From Tetranychus cinnabarinus (Eukaryota > Arthropoda > Arachnida > Trombidiformes > Tetranychidae): DNA of 64,000 nt. Location: assembly GCA_022266195.1 (NCBI GenBank), contig WHVY01000004.1, forward strand, positions 3,613,501 to 3,677,500, written 5' to 3'. Position numbers and translations under genes: made by a program. Below the pieces are notes generated by a model that was given only the letters and a program-made list of their open reading frames with translations, was not told the DNA's origin and ran no database searches. Positions 13,275-25,477 of this stretch are shown piece after piece; the first letter of the stretch is position 1; every line of letters begins with the position of its first letter.

Positions 13275-15090
13275 TTTCCATGTTGAATATCCTGAATTGG
13301 CTGATTCCATTGAAGTCCATTAAAATTATAAATTGAGGAGAAAATTAACCAAAAAATAAAGATAATTCCAATGAGCTTGGCAAATGAAGTCTGTTCTAGA
13401 AGATATCAAGAGAGGAGGTAAACATCCGCAAATACAACTGCATGCATTGCTACAAGAAATGCAAAAAATTTTTAACTCAGCTTCATCCTGGAAACAAAGA
13501 GACCACCAAATTGAATTGTTTAATGAATCAAACTCAATTATCTTTTTTATTATACAATTAATTGATTATATAACTTATCTTGAGTTACACCTTTTGACTT
13601 CATTGTTTGGTACTCATTATAATCCACTTGAAATTCTATCCACAATATTCCTGTCCTTTTGAATTCGCTGATATATTCAAGTATCTCCATTCAAATATCG
13701 ATATCAATTCTCTTGATAAGAACGAAAACAATGAAAATTCAACTTAAATTAAATTTTAAAATATCTATTCAAATACAAAAATCGATTCAAGTTAAAAATA
13801 GTTTCATTAGCATACAAAAAATTATCCGACCACAAAACGCAAGTAACAAAACAACAGTCAATGGGAAAAATTAAGGTTAGCATTAGAGCATCTAAACGTC
13901 TAGTTTTCAGGTCTAAATGAATAGACTATATTACAGACATTAGATTAGGCGTCTAAAATTTTATTTAGACCTTAACTTAGACTTTGACATTCGAGAAAAA
14001 TTTCGGACTTCTAGCCTTTTAGCGTCTAATCTAATGTCTAGATTTTAATCAATGAAATCTTGGTTCCATTTTTAAACAGATACAAAAAGCTAGCATCATG
14101 GCTCTCCAGAACCATTGTAATGTCTTAATTGTTTATTCAAATATTAGTCAAATTGATTTCGATTATGTGATATGACGAAGACCGAAATAAATAGCAAAAT
14201 GATCTTCAAAAATCAATGAGTGGATCAACGAAATTGAAATCTAGACAAAAGGCTGAAGGTTAGATTTTAGCTTCAGAGCTAATTGAAATTACGTTATGAA
14301 AAAAATAAAATCTTGGCTAAAATCGTCTAATATCAGAACCTCTACATAGCATTAAGTTTGTCACATTATTTATCACTTGATTAACTGATTGACACGAAAT
14401 GTTCAACTCCAAATGCAAAATCAAGTGACTGCTTTTATCAATGTTTTGGTCTCATTAAAAATGTGTTTAAATCGCGATTTGAATGGCTTTAAAATGAATT
14501 GGTGAAAAGAGTGACAAACCTAATGTTATTCCTAATGAAAAGAAGAAATAAAAATGTCAATAATTAAAGTTTGATTACAATTAACAATGGTAAAGGTGCT
14601 AATAAAGTGCATTAAATGATTGGTTAGAAAAATTGTATTAGCTGAGTTACTCATGGGCGGAGAGTTTCAACTGGAAACCATCCAATAACCAGTAAGACTG
14701 GGAATGTATTTCAATGTAATGTTATTTTACAGGGAGGAGACTTTACTATTGTCATTATAATGGCAGTGTGTGTTGAGGCCAAGCAGAGTGAGAAAAGAGA
14801 GAAAAGAAGACTTTAAGGTCAATGAGAGGACGATGATGAAGATGATGATGAAGATGATCTTGAAAAAAAATAAACGTAAAAATCATTGGAAAGTAAAAAG
14901 CTCGTAAGAGTTACTTGGAGTACCAAAAACAATTTTAGTTAAGTGTAAAAAGGGAAACAAGAAGAGGACTTGTTAAGAAGAGTGCAGTTGAAATATATAT
15001 CATCATCTTAAAAGAAAAGAAGGAGAGAGAAGAGAGAGAAGAAGAAGAAGAGAGACAGAGAGTGAGATTATTTGTATCATTATCGTTATA
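13275..15090. other. Upstream region of scarecrow-like gene A
   Basis: AT-rich noncoding DNA. A patch at about 13880-14340 is dense in GTCTA/TAGAC motifs on both strands and may be a worn inverted-repeat element. Sequence at 14606-14775 resembles the region upstream of gene B (see separate entry). A GA-rich stretch at 15010-15065 probably belongs to the 5' UTR. A 92-codon frame at 13384-13662 shows no recognisable domain. Confidence 0.45.
14606..14775 (+). promoter_or_regulatory. Conserved upstream block of scarecrow-like gene A
   Basis: Shares ordered words with 22745-22870 upstream of gene B: TAAATGATTGGTTAG (14613-14627 and 22752-22766), ATGGGCGGAG, and CAATAACCAGT, at similar spacing. 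Surrounding DNA is not alignable by eye. This looks like a duplicated and retained cis-regulatory or promoter element; function is inferred. Confidence 0.5.
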
Positions 15091-16301
15091 ATGAATATAG
15101 GATCATCTTCATCTGGATCATCATCCACTGTAACTGCCACTTCGTCTGTTACTGGATCAACTTACAACAATTACTGTGATCCCTTTTATCCCAACGGAGG
15201 CTCATCTTCATGGGCATCATACCTGCCACCGCCACCACCACCACCACCGGCATCATCAGTGGGAAGCCTTGCCGGTCCAAGTGGACCTTCAACGTCAACC
15301 TCTGGTTCCACCTCGGGACTTGATGCTTCATGTTACTACAACCATGGGACAGCCGGCAAACCTTATCATCCCCATCACCATCACCATCACCACTACACTT
15401 CAATATCTCATCAACGAAGGAAAAGACGAGTCCTTTTCACTCAACAGCAAGTAAGTACAATTGGTTGATTGTTTCTTGGTTTACCTTAATTTAATTGTTT
15501 TACTTGTCAAGGTTTATGAATTGGAAAAGCAGTTTCGTACAAGAAGATATTTAACGGCTCAAGAGCGTGAACAGTTGGCTTCAATTATTGCTCTAACTCC
15601 GACTCAGGTTAAAATATGGTTTCAAAATCATCGGTACAAGTGTAAGAGACAACAAAAGGAAAAGTCAATGTCGGAATCTCCAGGATCAACTGAATCTAAT
15701 CATCAGGTTAATTGTGATGTAAACAGCAATGATGGTAATACTGTTACTGGAAACACTCACAATCCACCTAAACTGCAAACCAAATCAACTGGATTATCAT
15801 CAAACTCATTACTCAACTATCACCATTCATCTGAACATCCCGGTAATCATCATCAATCTCAACGTTCATCATCACCAAGACAAATTGCTGTTCCAGTGCT
15901 TGTTAAAGATGGTAAATCCTTAATGTAAGTTTTCTCAATTTTTTATAACAAATCAAGTTCATTTCAACTAAACTTGTACTTTCTTTGTCAGACCAACTGA
16001 ATGTCCAACTTCAAATGAATCTCAAGTGAAACAAGAAATGACTTTTACTGGACCTCCACTGGTATCATCATCATCATTTACTCTTCACAATCAACAATCA
16101 ATTGCACCTTACCATCCTTACCATCATCATCATCACCATCATCACCCCTTCTCTGGTCCACCCAATCCCAATCCAATGGGTCCATCCATTTGTCATCCTT
16201 TTGCATCAAGTAATACCTTTCCTTTAGGCCATCATCATCAGAGTCATGTAACTTCAGCTGATCCTCACCATGAATTCCTATTGAGAAGTGCACATTGGTA
16301 G
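15091..16301 (+). CDS. NK2-class homeobox protein, scarecrow/Nkx2-1-like, copy A
   Basis: Nuclear transcription factor. Three exons, 15091-15450, 15512-15924 and 15992-16301, with introns of 61 and 67 bp, give 360 residues. The homeodomain (about residues 108-167) has RRKRRVLFTQQQVYELE, then IWFQNHRYKCKRQ. Tyrosine at homeodomain position 54 marks the NK2 class, and the NHRYKCKRQ tail fits scarecrow/Nkx2-1 better than vnd/Nkx2-2. An NK2-specific domain follows (RQIAVPVLVKDGKSL, about 243-256). The N-terminus is Ser/Gly-rich with a polyproline and a histidine run; exon 3 is His-rich. The first intron splits the homeodomain after QQQ, as in copy B. No N-terminal TN (Eh1-like) motif is visible, so it is lost or in an unseen upstream exon. 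Helices 2-3 and the C-terminal 131 nt are identical in DNA to copy B. Confidence 0.93.
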
Positions 16302-16478
16302 ACAGCGACAGAACCGAGAAATGACTCACAAAACAAAAGTCAAAATGCTGCTAAAGTGTTTTTAATCAACTCATAATAAGACAATTACTATTTACTAACT
16401 TCATTTCATGTTAAATGTTTAGTTATTATGCATATGAACACTTTGGATATAATAGATTGATCAGTGATTAAAATGTAT

Positions 16479-17067
16479 TGTATTGATTTGATTTGCTGTC
16501 AAATGCATTTTCATCTCATTTTGTTATTGTTTGTTTCCCTTCATTTACACACACACAACCAACAATCCATTCAATATTATTTACAAATAAAAGTGTCACC
16601 AAATGTAATTTAAAACCTTAACCAATATTTACTTTTAATGGTAAGTCAATTCAACTAAACCTGTTCATTTAACAGTTCAAAACTCAACATAACTCGACAT
16701 GACCTAACATTAAAAAACGATATTAATATTTGTATTCAATCCATGAAGGAATCTTCATTTAGAAATGAACAAAACTTGAAATTAAAGTAAATCCAGAAAA
16801 TGGATTTTCTTGTCCAAATTGAATGACTAAATTGCAATGTGAGGAAATGAAGGGAAGAGTAATTAGAGCAAGACTGGTGTTCAACTGTCCATCGGTCAAC
16901 ATTTAATTGCCATTGAAAAGAGTAAAGTAAACAAGGTAAAGTAAGATGGAAGCCTTTGGTGAAAAGTTTTGACAGACAATAATATTCACATTATCATCAT
17001 GTTATAATGAAACTGGAACGGAAATTAAAGGACAACAAACCAATGGATTGTTAAAAAGCATTGATCC
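16479..17067. repeat. Duplicated 589-bp flank tract, copy A
   Basis: Near-identical to 25882-26470, same length with three substitutions found by eye (T/C, G/A, C/A) and no indel. It begins about 180 bp after the stop codon of gene A, includes the ACAAATAAAAG polyadenylation region and runs about 480 bp beyond it. At the distal edge similarity stops abruptly. At the proximal edge shorter, gapped similarity (TGGATATAATAGAT) continues upstream. Confidence 0.93.
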
Positions 17068-20000
17068 AAATGTTTCTCAATACAAATGGGCAAAATAAAC
17101 AGACGGACCAATTGAAGTGGAAAAATGAGATTTAATCAACATTTCTTGTTTCATTTTTGCTCATTTCAACCAACACAAAATTCAAATTAACCTGACCAGT
17201 CGGAGAAGTGTCCAGAAGCTGGAAACATTCAACACTAAATAAATATCAAAGTGTGATAAAAGCTCAACATCAGTTACTGTTGAAAGAATCCAGACAAATC
17301 TTTGAAACTAACAAACCTTTTTGTACAAAGTATTCAGTTTTATCCTGGAAATCGATGGTAAAATCAAATGTTCAGAATGTTTGACTTAAATGGCGAAAAC
17401 AAAATTTCGTGATTTATCTCGAAAAGTAATTCGAGCTTTAAGCACGTCTTTTGCATAACACAATGTACTAGGCCAAAGGCCAAAATGCATATTCTTATAA
17501 ACTAATAACCATTAAACCCACATGATCTTATCATTTCAATTGCCATTTCCAATTAACTTTATCAACCCAAATCAAAGATTTTTCATGAAAAGAATTGAAT
17601 ATTGATCGTTTCCTCAAATCTCATTACACATTTCAATGGAACCACAGCAACAACAGTAAAAAGGTAAAAGTTAATCTACAATAAATTGTTGAAAAAATCA
17701 ACTTATTATTCTTAGTCAAATAAGCAATTGAAATCAATTGACCAAGAAGAAGAAGAAGAAGAAGGGAAAAAAAGTTAATCATGAATTGAGTCTGAATCCT
17801 GTAGCCTTGAGATGATGAATAAAGTCCCAAAATACTGGGGAAAAAGTATTGAGTTATTTACACAAGAATCAACCATTTCAAGGATTCAATTGATTAAACA
17901 AAGAAACAGTTTAAGATGAAAATTTCGAGTCAATCAATCGGAAGCTAACAATAGATATTGAGTTTTTTAAAAAGATGATCAAGACGGAAATCTCATGCAA
18001 ACTTGCCATTTTAATGTTAATTTTAATGTTAATTTTATTGTTGAACAAAATAATCACAGTTGGATGTAATACTTAAAGTAACCAAAAATTACCTTTAAAT
18101 CATCATGACTGCCTCTCATCAAGATGATCATAACCTTCTTCATCTTAAGATTGTTCATCTTCCATTCAATTCACACTGTCATTCAAGGTGATGATGATGA
18201 AGGCAAATGCTCGTGGCTTTATCTGATAATTGCTAATTACAATTGAACAGCAAGATGAAATATCTCAACTTGTATTGGAGTTAAAAAGCGCTGCCGAAAA
18301 AAAAGGTCAATTTTGTTGACTTTTCTTCTTCTTTTTTTAAGGTTAATAGTTGTTCACTTTTGTTGAACAACGTTTAATCATTGATAATTAACTTAATCGT
18401 TCAACTTGTTGATTTACTTCAAGTTGAAGACGTGTGTGTATTTATAGATATATTTGTACTCAATCATCATAAGTGTGACTCCAATTGTCTTGCAAGATCA
18501 CATGAACGGAACAAGAATAAAATCTCATCCCTTGAGGCCATTTTCAATGACAATGTAAAGCTCAACATTAAAGTCAATTTGAAAGTAAATGTATTACATT
18601 GAGAATCATTTTATAACTTCATGATTGTGATTCTTGAATATGTTTACATTTTTGGAAAATGAATTTTCAGAAAGAAAAACATTTCTCGAAAATTTTGTAA
18701 AACCTTTCTTTAAGAAGCAAAAATGACTGCAAAATGAGATTAAACTAATTTTATCGGTTATTACTTTAATCGTTTAATGGCTTGTTGTCATCTCAACCTG
18801 GGATGTAAATTTGAAAATAATATTGATAACAATAATAAAGTTATAAGCGACTTTTGGTGATGTTCAAGAGAAGCAAAAAGTGTAAAGTAATTCCATTGTT
18901 ATCCATTTAAATGTTACCTTTTCAACAATCATTATAATATATAAATATAAATTGTAGCCAACAATTGTGGTCAACAATAAAGATTGAGACACTTTTCAGT
19001 TTTTCAATCGTAAAGTGGACTTGGCCTTTAGAGGTTAGACAAGTTAGAAACACATATACATAAGTAAACGGTTAAATAGCCTGGAATCAACAATAAAAAA
19101 GGATTCTTATATTAGAATACACTTTTGGAGGAAAATTTTGAGCTCTTTTCTGAGCTGCAAAGCAAATACAAACTCATCTAATAATTTAAATATAAAATAT
19201 AAATATTAAAAAATATGAAAACTCTTATAATTTTGACATTTTTAGTTCACTTTTTTACCTTTCAATTGATCGTTGGTTGATTGGGTTAACATAGATATTT
19301 TCAAGTTAAGCCGCTTTGTGCTTCAACAACAACACCAACAACAACAAGACACATCTTAACGGATTAATGGTGCCCATTGAATGGGACAAAAATGGCCTCT
19401 TTCATGATGGGAAGGCGTGAAGCAAGATACATACACTTGCGACCCTTGAAAATGTTTCAACGAAATAAAGGTGTGTATCCATGTTACCTTTTTCCAGATA
19501 TTTTTACCACTTTTTCTTCTTCTTCTTCTCAGCATCTTATTTTCATCTTTTCACTTTGTGTGTGTTTCTCATTGAAAGCTACTAAATGGTAACTTTCCTT
19601 TATCCCTTTGCAAATTGAGATGTTCAATCTTCTTCTCTTCATCATTGTTTCCTCAATCATCTCTATTGAACACACTTTCTTAAGACGCGTGTTTTTGTCT
19701 CCCTAATGGGCTTGGTGTGTTTGAATATCGACTTAACACTCAATTTGTCTTTTCATTTAGTATGCATCTGATCTGACAGGTAAACAAACACTTTCACCAC
19801 TCGAACCAGTTCTCAATATAACTGCTAACTAATTGGTCACATTCAACGTTCAACTCTTTTAACCTGACAATGACTTTAAGTTTTCACCAAGTTTTCATTT
19901 AATTCAATCATCTAAATACAGGTAAAGAGTCAAATAACAATATTCAAGATTGAACACAGCCATTTCCAGGTTAAAATGAAACAACAATCAAAATGGAAAC

Positions 20001-21919
20001 ATTTAAAAATACTTTACATTGTTTCATCTCTTCTTGTTGATAAATCACTCCAATAGTGAAATTAAATTTGAGATCTGTTCAAATCGATTATTTTTTTTTG
20101 TAATCGTTTTGTGTGTTCGTCGGTTGATCACTTGAAAAGTCCAACCAATAAGTAAAATTCATAGCAATTGACCTTTACCATGAGACAGACCATCAACAAT
20201 GGTTAGTCAGGATGAGAGGCCAAAAACTGTACACAACAAAACAAACTAACATCAACAAGAAGATCAAACAAAAGCAATCAAAATATAAAACTCAAGAGGA
20301 ACCATTGAAAGTAAAAAATTGAAAAGGTGAACAATTTTGTCTCTTTTTTTTTGTTGCGTCGAAAAAAAAGTTTTGATCAAAAATTTAATAACTTTGTCTC
20401 TTCGACCAATATTGACTTACAGATTAGCGAAGGAAAAAGAGATTTAAATTAAATTAAAGCAATTGAAGGTAACCCAATCTGATGAACGTTTCATCGTTAA
20501 ACATTTGGATATCAATGGAAACAGAGACAAACATTGTTACCAAGATTAAACTGATTATTGATGTTATATTCACAGACACATTGATAAACACTTAACATGA
20601 TAAGTGACAATGAGAAGCACTTCTGTTAACCTAAACCCGTGCAAAAAGCACGTTCAATAATCTAAATAACAACAATAAAGGGAAGACAAAAGCAATTGAA
20701 TATTGTTATTGGAAGATGAAGAAAAAAATGGAAGAAGAAGAAGAAAAAATTACTCTTTTTTGCCTCAATTTATTGAACACTTTTGATATTAATAATGAAG
20801 AAGCAAAAGCATATCAAAAGTTGAAAGAGTTGCATGTTTACATTGGTATAGGCCAAGAGATTGATGATGAAGACTGAAGATGAATATAGTCTGTTGGTGA
20901 AACTTTTGCTTTATTCTGATATTCAAGTGGATCTCTTGAAGTGGATGAAGAGGAAGAGGAAAAATGAGAAATACTCTTCAAGATGATGGCGATGAAAGCA
21001 GCAACAACAAAAAAAATCGATGCCCAGAATGATGATAATATTGATGATGTTGGATGGCAAAAAGAGAGATCCGTTTATTGAGAAGAAGCACAAAAAATCG
21101 TCCGCACAAGCAACGGAAACGCCATCAGTCTCTTTCTCTTCTTCTCCTCATCACTATAGCTTCAAGTGGCATCTCGACTCATCATCTTCTCATCATCTTC
21201 CTTGCCTGGTAAAGTCCGTCAAGTGTACTTAAAATGATAGACCCAAGAAAAGAAGAAGAGAGAAGAAAAAATCGAAACAGAAAAGGTATTGTACGTTATT
21301 CTTTATCATAAATGCATACATAAGTTTTAGCTTGATTCCTTTTCATCATCATTATCATCCTGATCATTGAAAAATTCAATTGAATTACTATTATTTTGAT
21401 TGTTATGTGATGATTAAAAAAAAGAAGGAGGGAGAAAGTGAAAAGATATTTTCTTCTCTTCTTTTTTTGTCATCATTCTAATAATCATAATGATAATGGA
21501 CACTTGAAGATATTGTTATTATTTTGGCCAGTTTTGGGGATAAAATAGTTTTGTAGGGTAACCACTGGATGATGCTTGATGATGATGGATCAAGGATGAA
21601 GGATGATGCAGGAGAGGGATGAAGAAAAGGTTAAGAAGATTGCCGCGTGTTTAACAGATTCAAGTTATTCTCAAACAATTGTCAACTTAACCTGATTCTT
21701 TGAACAACATTTTCTCGACTTACCTGGATTCACCTTTTCACCCAAAGTAACATTACCTTCCATCTGGCTTTCCTCTTTTCATTCACAATTTAATGTCAAT
21801 TTATAATCGAAAGCGCCTTTACATCAGATTATTAAACTTACTTGACGATAGTTGACGTTTCATGTCAACGATAATCCAATAGTCAATCGGAATATCCATT
21901 CAATGTCGAAAAAGAAAAA

Positions 21920-22290
21920 TCGACTTTTTTCTATTTTCCGTTTCTTCTTTCATCTAATCATTTTCTGATCATTTCAATTCAATGTTAATGGAAATTAACA
22001 AAAATTTAATTTCGCTTTGATGCAGAAATCGCTTCGAATTTTTATCAAACTTTTAGTAACTTTTCTGTGAAGTTACTCGAATTTTCGAAATTTTCGATTT
22101 TTGTTCCTTCTTTTTCTGTTTTTCCATCTAATCATTTTCTGTCATTTCGATTCAATGGCAATGATAATTTAATTTCATTTTAATGAAGAAATTGCTTCGA
22201 AATGTTATCAAACTTTTCTTTCATTTACTCGAATTTTCGATTTTCCGTTCCTTCTTCTCGTCTTTCGTCTAATTATTTTCTTGTTATTAC
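21920..22290. repeat. Imperfect tandem repeat, three degenerate units
   Basis: A TTCC/TTTC-rich block followed by (C)(A/G)TCTAAT(C/T)ATTTTCT recurs at 21951, 22125 and 22266, with related intervening text (GAAATCGCTTCGAA, TCAAACTTTT, CTCGAATTTTCGA). Unit spacing is about 174 and 141 bp. Noncoding. Confidence 0.6.
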
Positions 22291-22744
22291 TGATAAAGAA
22301 TGCATTTCGATTGCGATTGATTTCGTTTTACTTCGAGTTTGTATTTAACTTTGCAATTCCATCACAAATTGTCAACGGAATGAGTTTTGGAATGAAATCC
22401 AATTGAACATTTTGCGATTTGATTTGCACTATTTTGAGGAAATGATTGCAACGATTTTCTGCTCAATCGAAGCAAACATTGCAAAGTGTTCATTTTTTAG
22501 GTGAAATCAATTCTATTCTGTTCAACTTTTTAAAGTTTATTTCAATAGAATGAAAATTTTGACAATCAATGAAAAAATGATAAACTAATAACTTTTCAAG
22601 TTGGCTCGATATCAGTGAATCTTTTGAAAGTTGAAGATGAAATTTTGTGACATTTGTGCTGAACTTTAATTAAATCATCTTTTTAATTGGGCTTGGTGAC
22701 AGTGGTTTGATGTTATTAATAAATGTTGATTAAAAAAAGATTAA

Positions 22745-22870
22745 AGTAAAGTAAATGATTGGTTAGCAAGTTGTTTATACTTGAGGGAGTTGATGGGCGG
22801 AGGATTCAGTGAAACATGTTGTTCAATAACCAGTCAAAGTGAATGAAAATAAAGTGAAGATAAATGAAGG
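22745..22870 (+). promoter_or_regulatory. Conserved upstream block of scarecrow-like gene B
   Basis: Counterpart of 14606-14775, with the same ordered words. It lies about 0.9-1.0 kb before the gene B start codon, against about 0.3-0.5 kb in gene A, so the block moved relative to the start or a 5' UTR insertion occurred. Confidence 0.5.
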
Positions 22871-23758
22871 TGGAGTTTTCATGTTATAGTAAAGGTTATG
22901 CTGGGAGTGAAGATGATTATCATTTGAAAAAAAGTTATTTTTTCTTTTCTCTTTTTCTTCATGAATCAGGTAAAAATGAAGTGAAACTCTCTTATGATGA
23001 GTGTTTTTGTTGCCAGTGTAAACTGACGCACAAGCCCATCAGCATTACATTCAGTCTGTCGCTTCGTTATTAGTTTTTGTTGTTGTTTCTCGATCGTTTT
23101 CATTGATTTTTTTTCTGAGCAAAAGTAAAGCAACAAACAAAAAGCCAATGAAAAAGTAACTAAAATAATTATCTTCAAGTAACTTGTCTTTTCCATCCTT
23201 TGACATTCTCATTCTGAATATTCACTCCTTCCTCTTGCATCTCCTCCTCCTCACCCATTTGACTATCATCCTTCATCTTCTCGTCTTTCCCTTGATCATC
23301 TTTACCTTCAAGTGTCCTTTTCTTACGATGATCCTTTCGATCTGTTTCTTATGCGAAATGTTGTCTTCAACTTTTACAAAGTTATCTTGTTCCCATTGAA
23401 GCGTGAGTTAGCAAACCTTTTACAGGAAGAGCAACTCATCCAACTCGGGTGAGCCAAGAGAGTTAGTGAGAGACTCTCAGGTCGAGAGATATTTCGAAGG
23501 TCCTTAAAACGTAAACCATTGCTAAGAATAAGGCAGTAAGAGATCGTACGAGTACCAAACAACTTGAGTTAAGTGCTGAAGAAAAAGAGATTCTTAAAGA
23601 AGGAAAACACAACAAAAGGGGAAAAAGAAAGAGGGTGTGAGAAAGAGAAGAAGAAGAAGAAGAAGAAAAAAGATTCTCTCTCCATCTTCATCTATCATCC
23701 TGATCATCTCTCCTTCACTGTGTTCCCATGTATATATAAAATCATCTGGAGCACTGCT

Positions 23759-25477
23759 ATGAATATAGGCTCAGCTGGATCATCATCATCATCGGCCGCT
23801 GCCGCTGCTGCTGCTGCTTCAGCTTATGGAACTTATTACGACTCTTTTTATCCCAATGGTGGACCTTCAACTTGGGCTGCTTACCCTGGACCTCAGAGTT
23901 TACCTTCAACTGTACCAGGGGCTGTAACCAACAGTGGACCCAGTGGATCCAGTGTAGTTGGTCCTGGATCGTGTTTACTTGGTGCTTCATCTTCAGGACC
24001 AAAGGGATTGACTTCAAGCCATTTCACTCCGGTTCACCAGCAGCGACGGAAAAGACGCGTTCTTTTCACCCAACAACAGGTAAGACACACTTACACATTG
24101 CATAGTGGTTAGTGATGATGATGATGGTGAAGATGGTGATGATGCTCAAGTATCATCCTCTCACTCTGTATGACCCTTCTCCATGGCATATTTTATCCTG
24201 TGGATGACCCTCAACACCTTTTCAAGTTTCCTTATCATCTCTCTTTCAATTCTCTTTTTCATCTTCTTCTTATCTAAATTGTCTAGGCTCCTTGATAATC
24301 ACTAAGAGCAATTTAGGAGCGATTTAAGAGATATCATGCTCTCTTTAATCTTTATCATCTTCATCCTCGTCATCATCATTTTCGTCATCATTTTCATGAT
24401 TCCTTTTTACATCAATTTGAGTAGTTAAAATGCTATGTACATATTTAAGTGAACCAATAACGAGATCATCTTCAAAAAAACAAAATGATTACAATCATTT
24501 CACATTCAATCGTCAGTCAACTTTTTTCTTAAAACATAAATTGGTTTCACATTTTACATTGAATGTCAATGGATCATTAAATTGTTGTCAATGAAAGTTA
24601 AACTGTTTTCATCTCTATCAAGGTCCATGAACTGGAAAGGCGATTTCGTTTGCAAAGATATTTATCAGCTCAAGAGCGTGAACAGTTGGCTTCAATTATT
24701 GCTCTAACTCCGACTCAGGTTAAAATATGGTTTCAAAATCATCGGTACAAGTGTAAGAGACAACAAAAGGAAAAGTCAATGTCGGAATCTCCAGGATCAA
24801 CTGAATCTAATCATCAAGTAAACAGCAACAACACCAACAATGGAAACCTAAACAATGGTTCAAACAGCAACAACAACAGTACCACCAACAGTACCAATGG
24901 ACTACATTCAAACACTAGTTTAACCGGCTCTTCCTCTTCACCATCCCTGTCCTCGTCCTCAGTAAATCATCCTCACCATCATCATCATCCAACAAATGGA
25001 TCAAGCTCACCATACTCATCTTCACCACGTAAAATAGCTGTACCTTTACTAGTAAAAGATGGTAAATCATTAATGTAAGTAACGAAACATTTTTACTAAA
25101 CTCGATTGAATTGCAATTTACTCTTCTTGTTTCACAGATCGGGATCCTCTGAATCACCATCGTCTAATGATCCTTATGTTAAACAAGAGATGCTTCTAAG
25201 TGGATCCTCTGTTGTCCCACCGCCTCCGCCTCCACCAAACTCATCGTTAGGACTTCATAGTCAACAGTCTGTTGCTGCAGCAGCCTCTTACCATCATCAT
25301 CATCATCATCATCATCCCTTCTCTGGTCCACCCAATCCCAATCCAATGGGTCCATCCATTTGTCATCCTTTTGCATCAAGTAATACCTTTCCTTTAGGCC
25401 ATCATCATCAGAGTCATGTAACTTCAGCTGATCCTCACCATGAATTACCGCTAAACTGGTTCTGGCCCAAAACTTAA
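23759..25477 (+). CDS. NK2-class homeobox protein, scarecrow/Nkx2-1-like, copy B
   Basis: Paralogue of copy A in tandem, same strand. Exons 23759-24079, 24623-25074 and 25138-25477 (introns 543 and 63 bp) give 370 residues. Homeodomain about residues 95-154: RRKRRVLFTQQQVHELERRF, then identical to A from the second helix on. ERRF and QRYLSA are nearer the usual NK2.1 sequence than in A, while A keeps the usual VYELE. NK2-specific domain RKIAVPLLVKDGKSL at about 242-256. The N-terminus shares MNIGS and FYPNGG with A but has a polyalanine run in place of Ser/Thr; the middle is Asn-rich; exon 3 has an eight-histidine run. An open frame extends upstream to 23573 but encodes only Lys/Glu low-complexity sequence, so the MNIGS start shared with A is preferred. 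Confidence 0.93.

Larger units (their letters stand above)
16302..22744. other. 3' flank of gene A and gene-poor region
   Basis: Contains the 589-bp tract shared with the gene B flank (listed separately), including a polyadenylation signal near 16585. The rest is AT-rich with simple repeats: GAA runs near 17745-17765, TTC runs near 19515, GATGA-rich DNA near 20860-21060 and 21560-21610. Frames at 19377-19592 and 21020-21232 come from such low-complexity DNA. Large gene-free flanks are usual for homeobox genes and may hold enhancers. Confidence 0.5.

Noticed and set aside
19377..21232. Short frames in GA/TC-rich DNA (19377-19592, 21020-21232)
   Set aside because: Low-complexity sequence produces long frames by chance; no coding features.
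23731..23740. TATATATAAA upstream of scarecrow-like gene B
   Set aside because: Only about 20-28 nt before the start codon, so transcription from it would begin at or after the ATG; unlikely to be the functional TATA box of this model.
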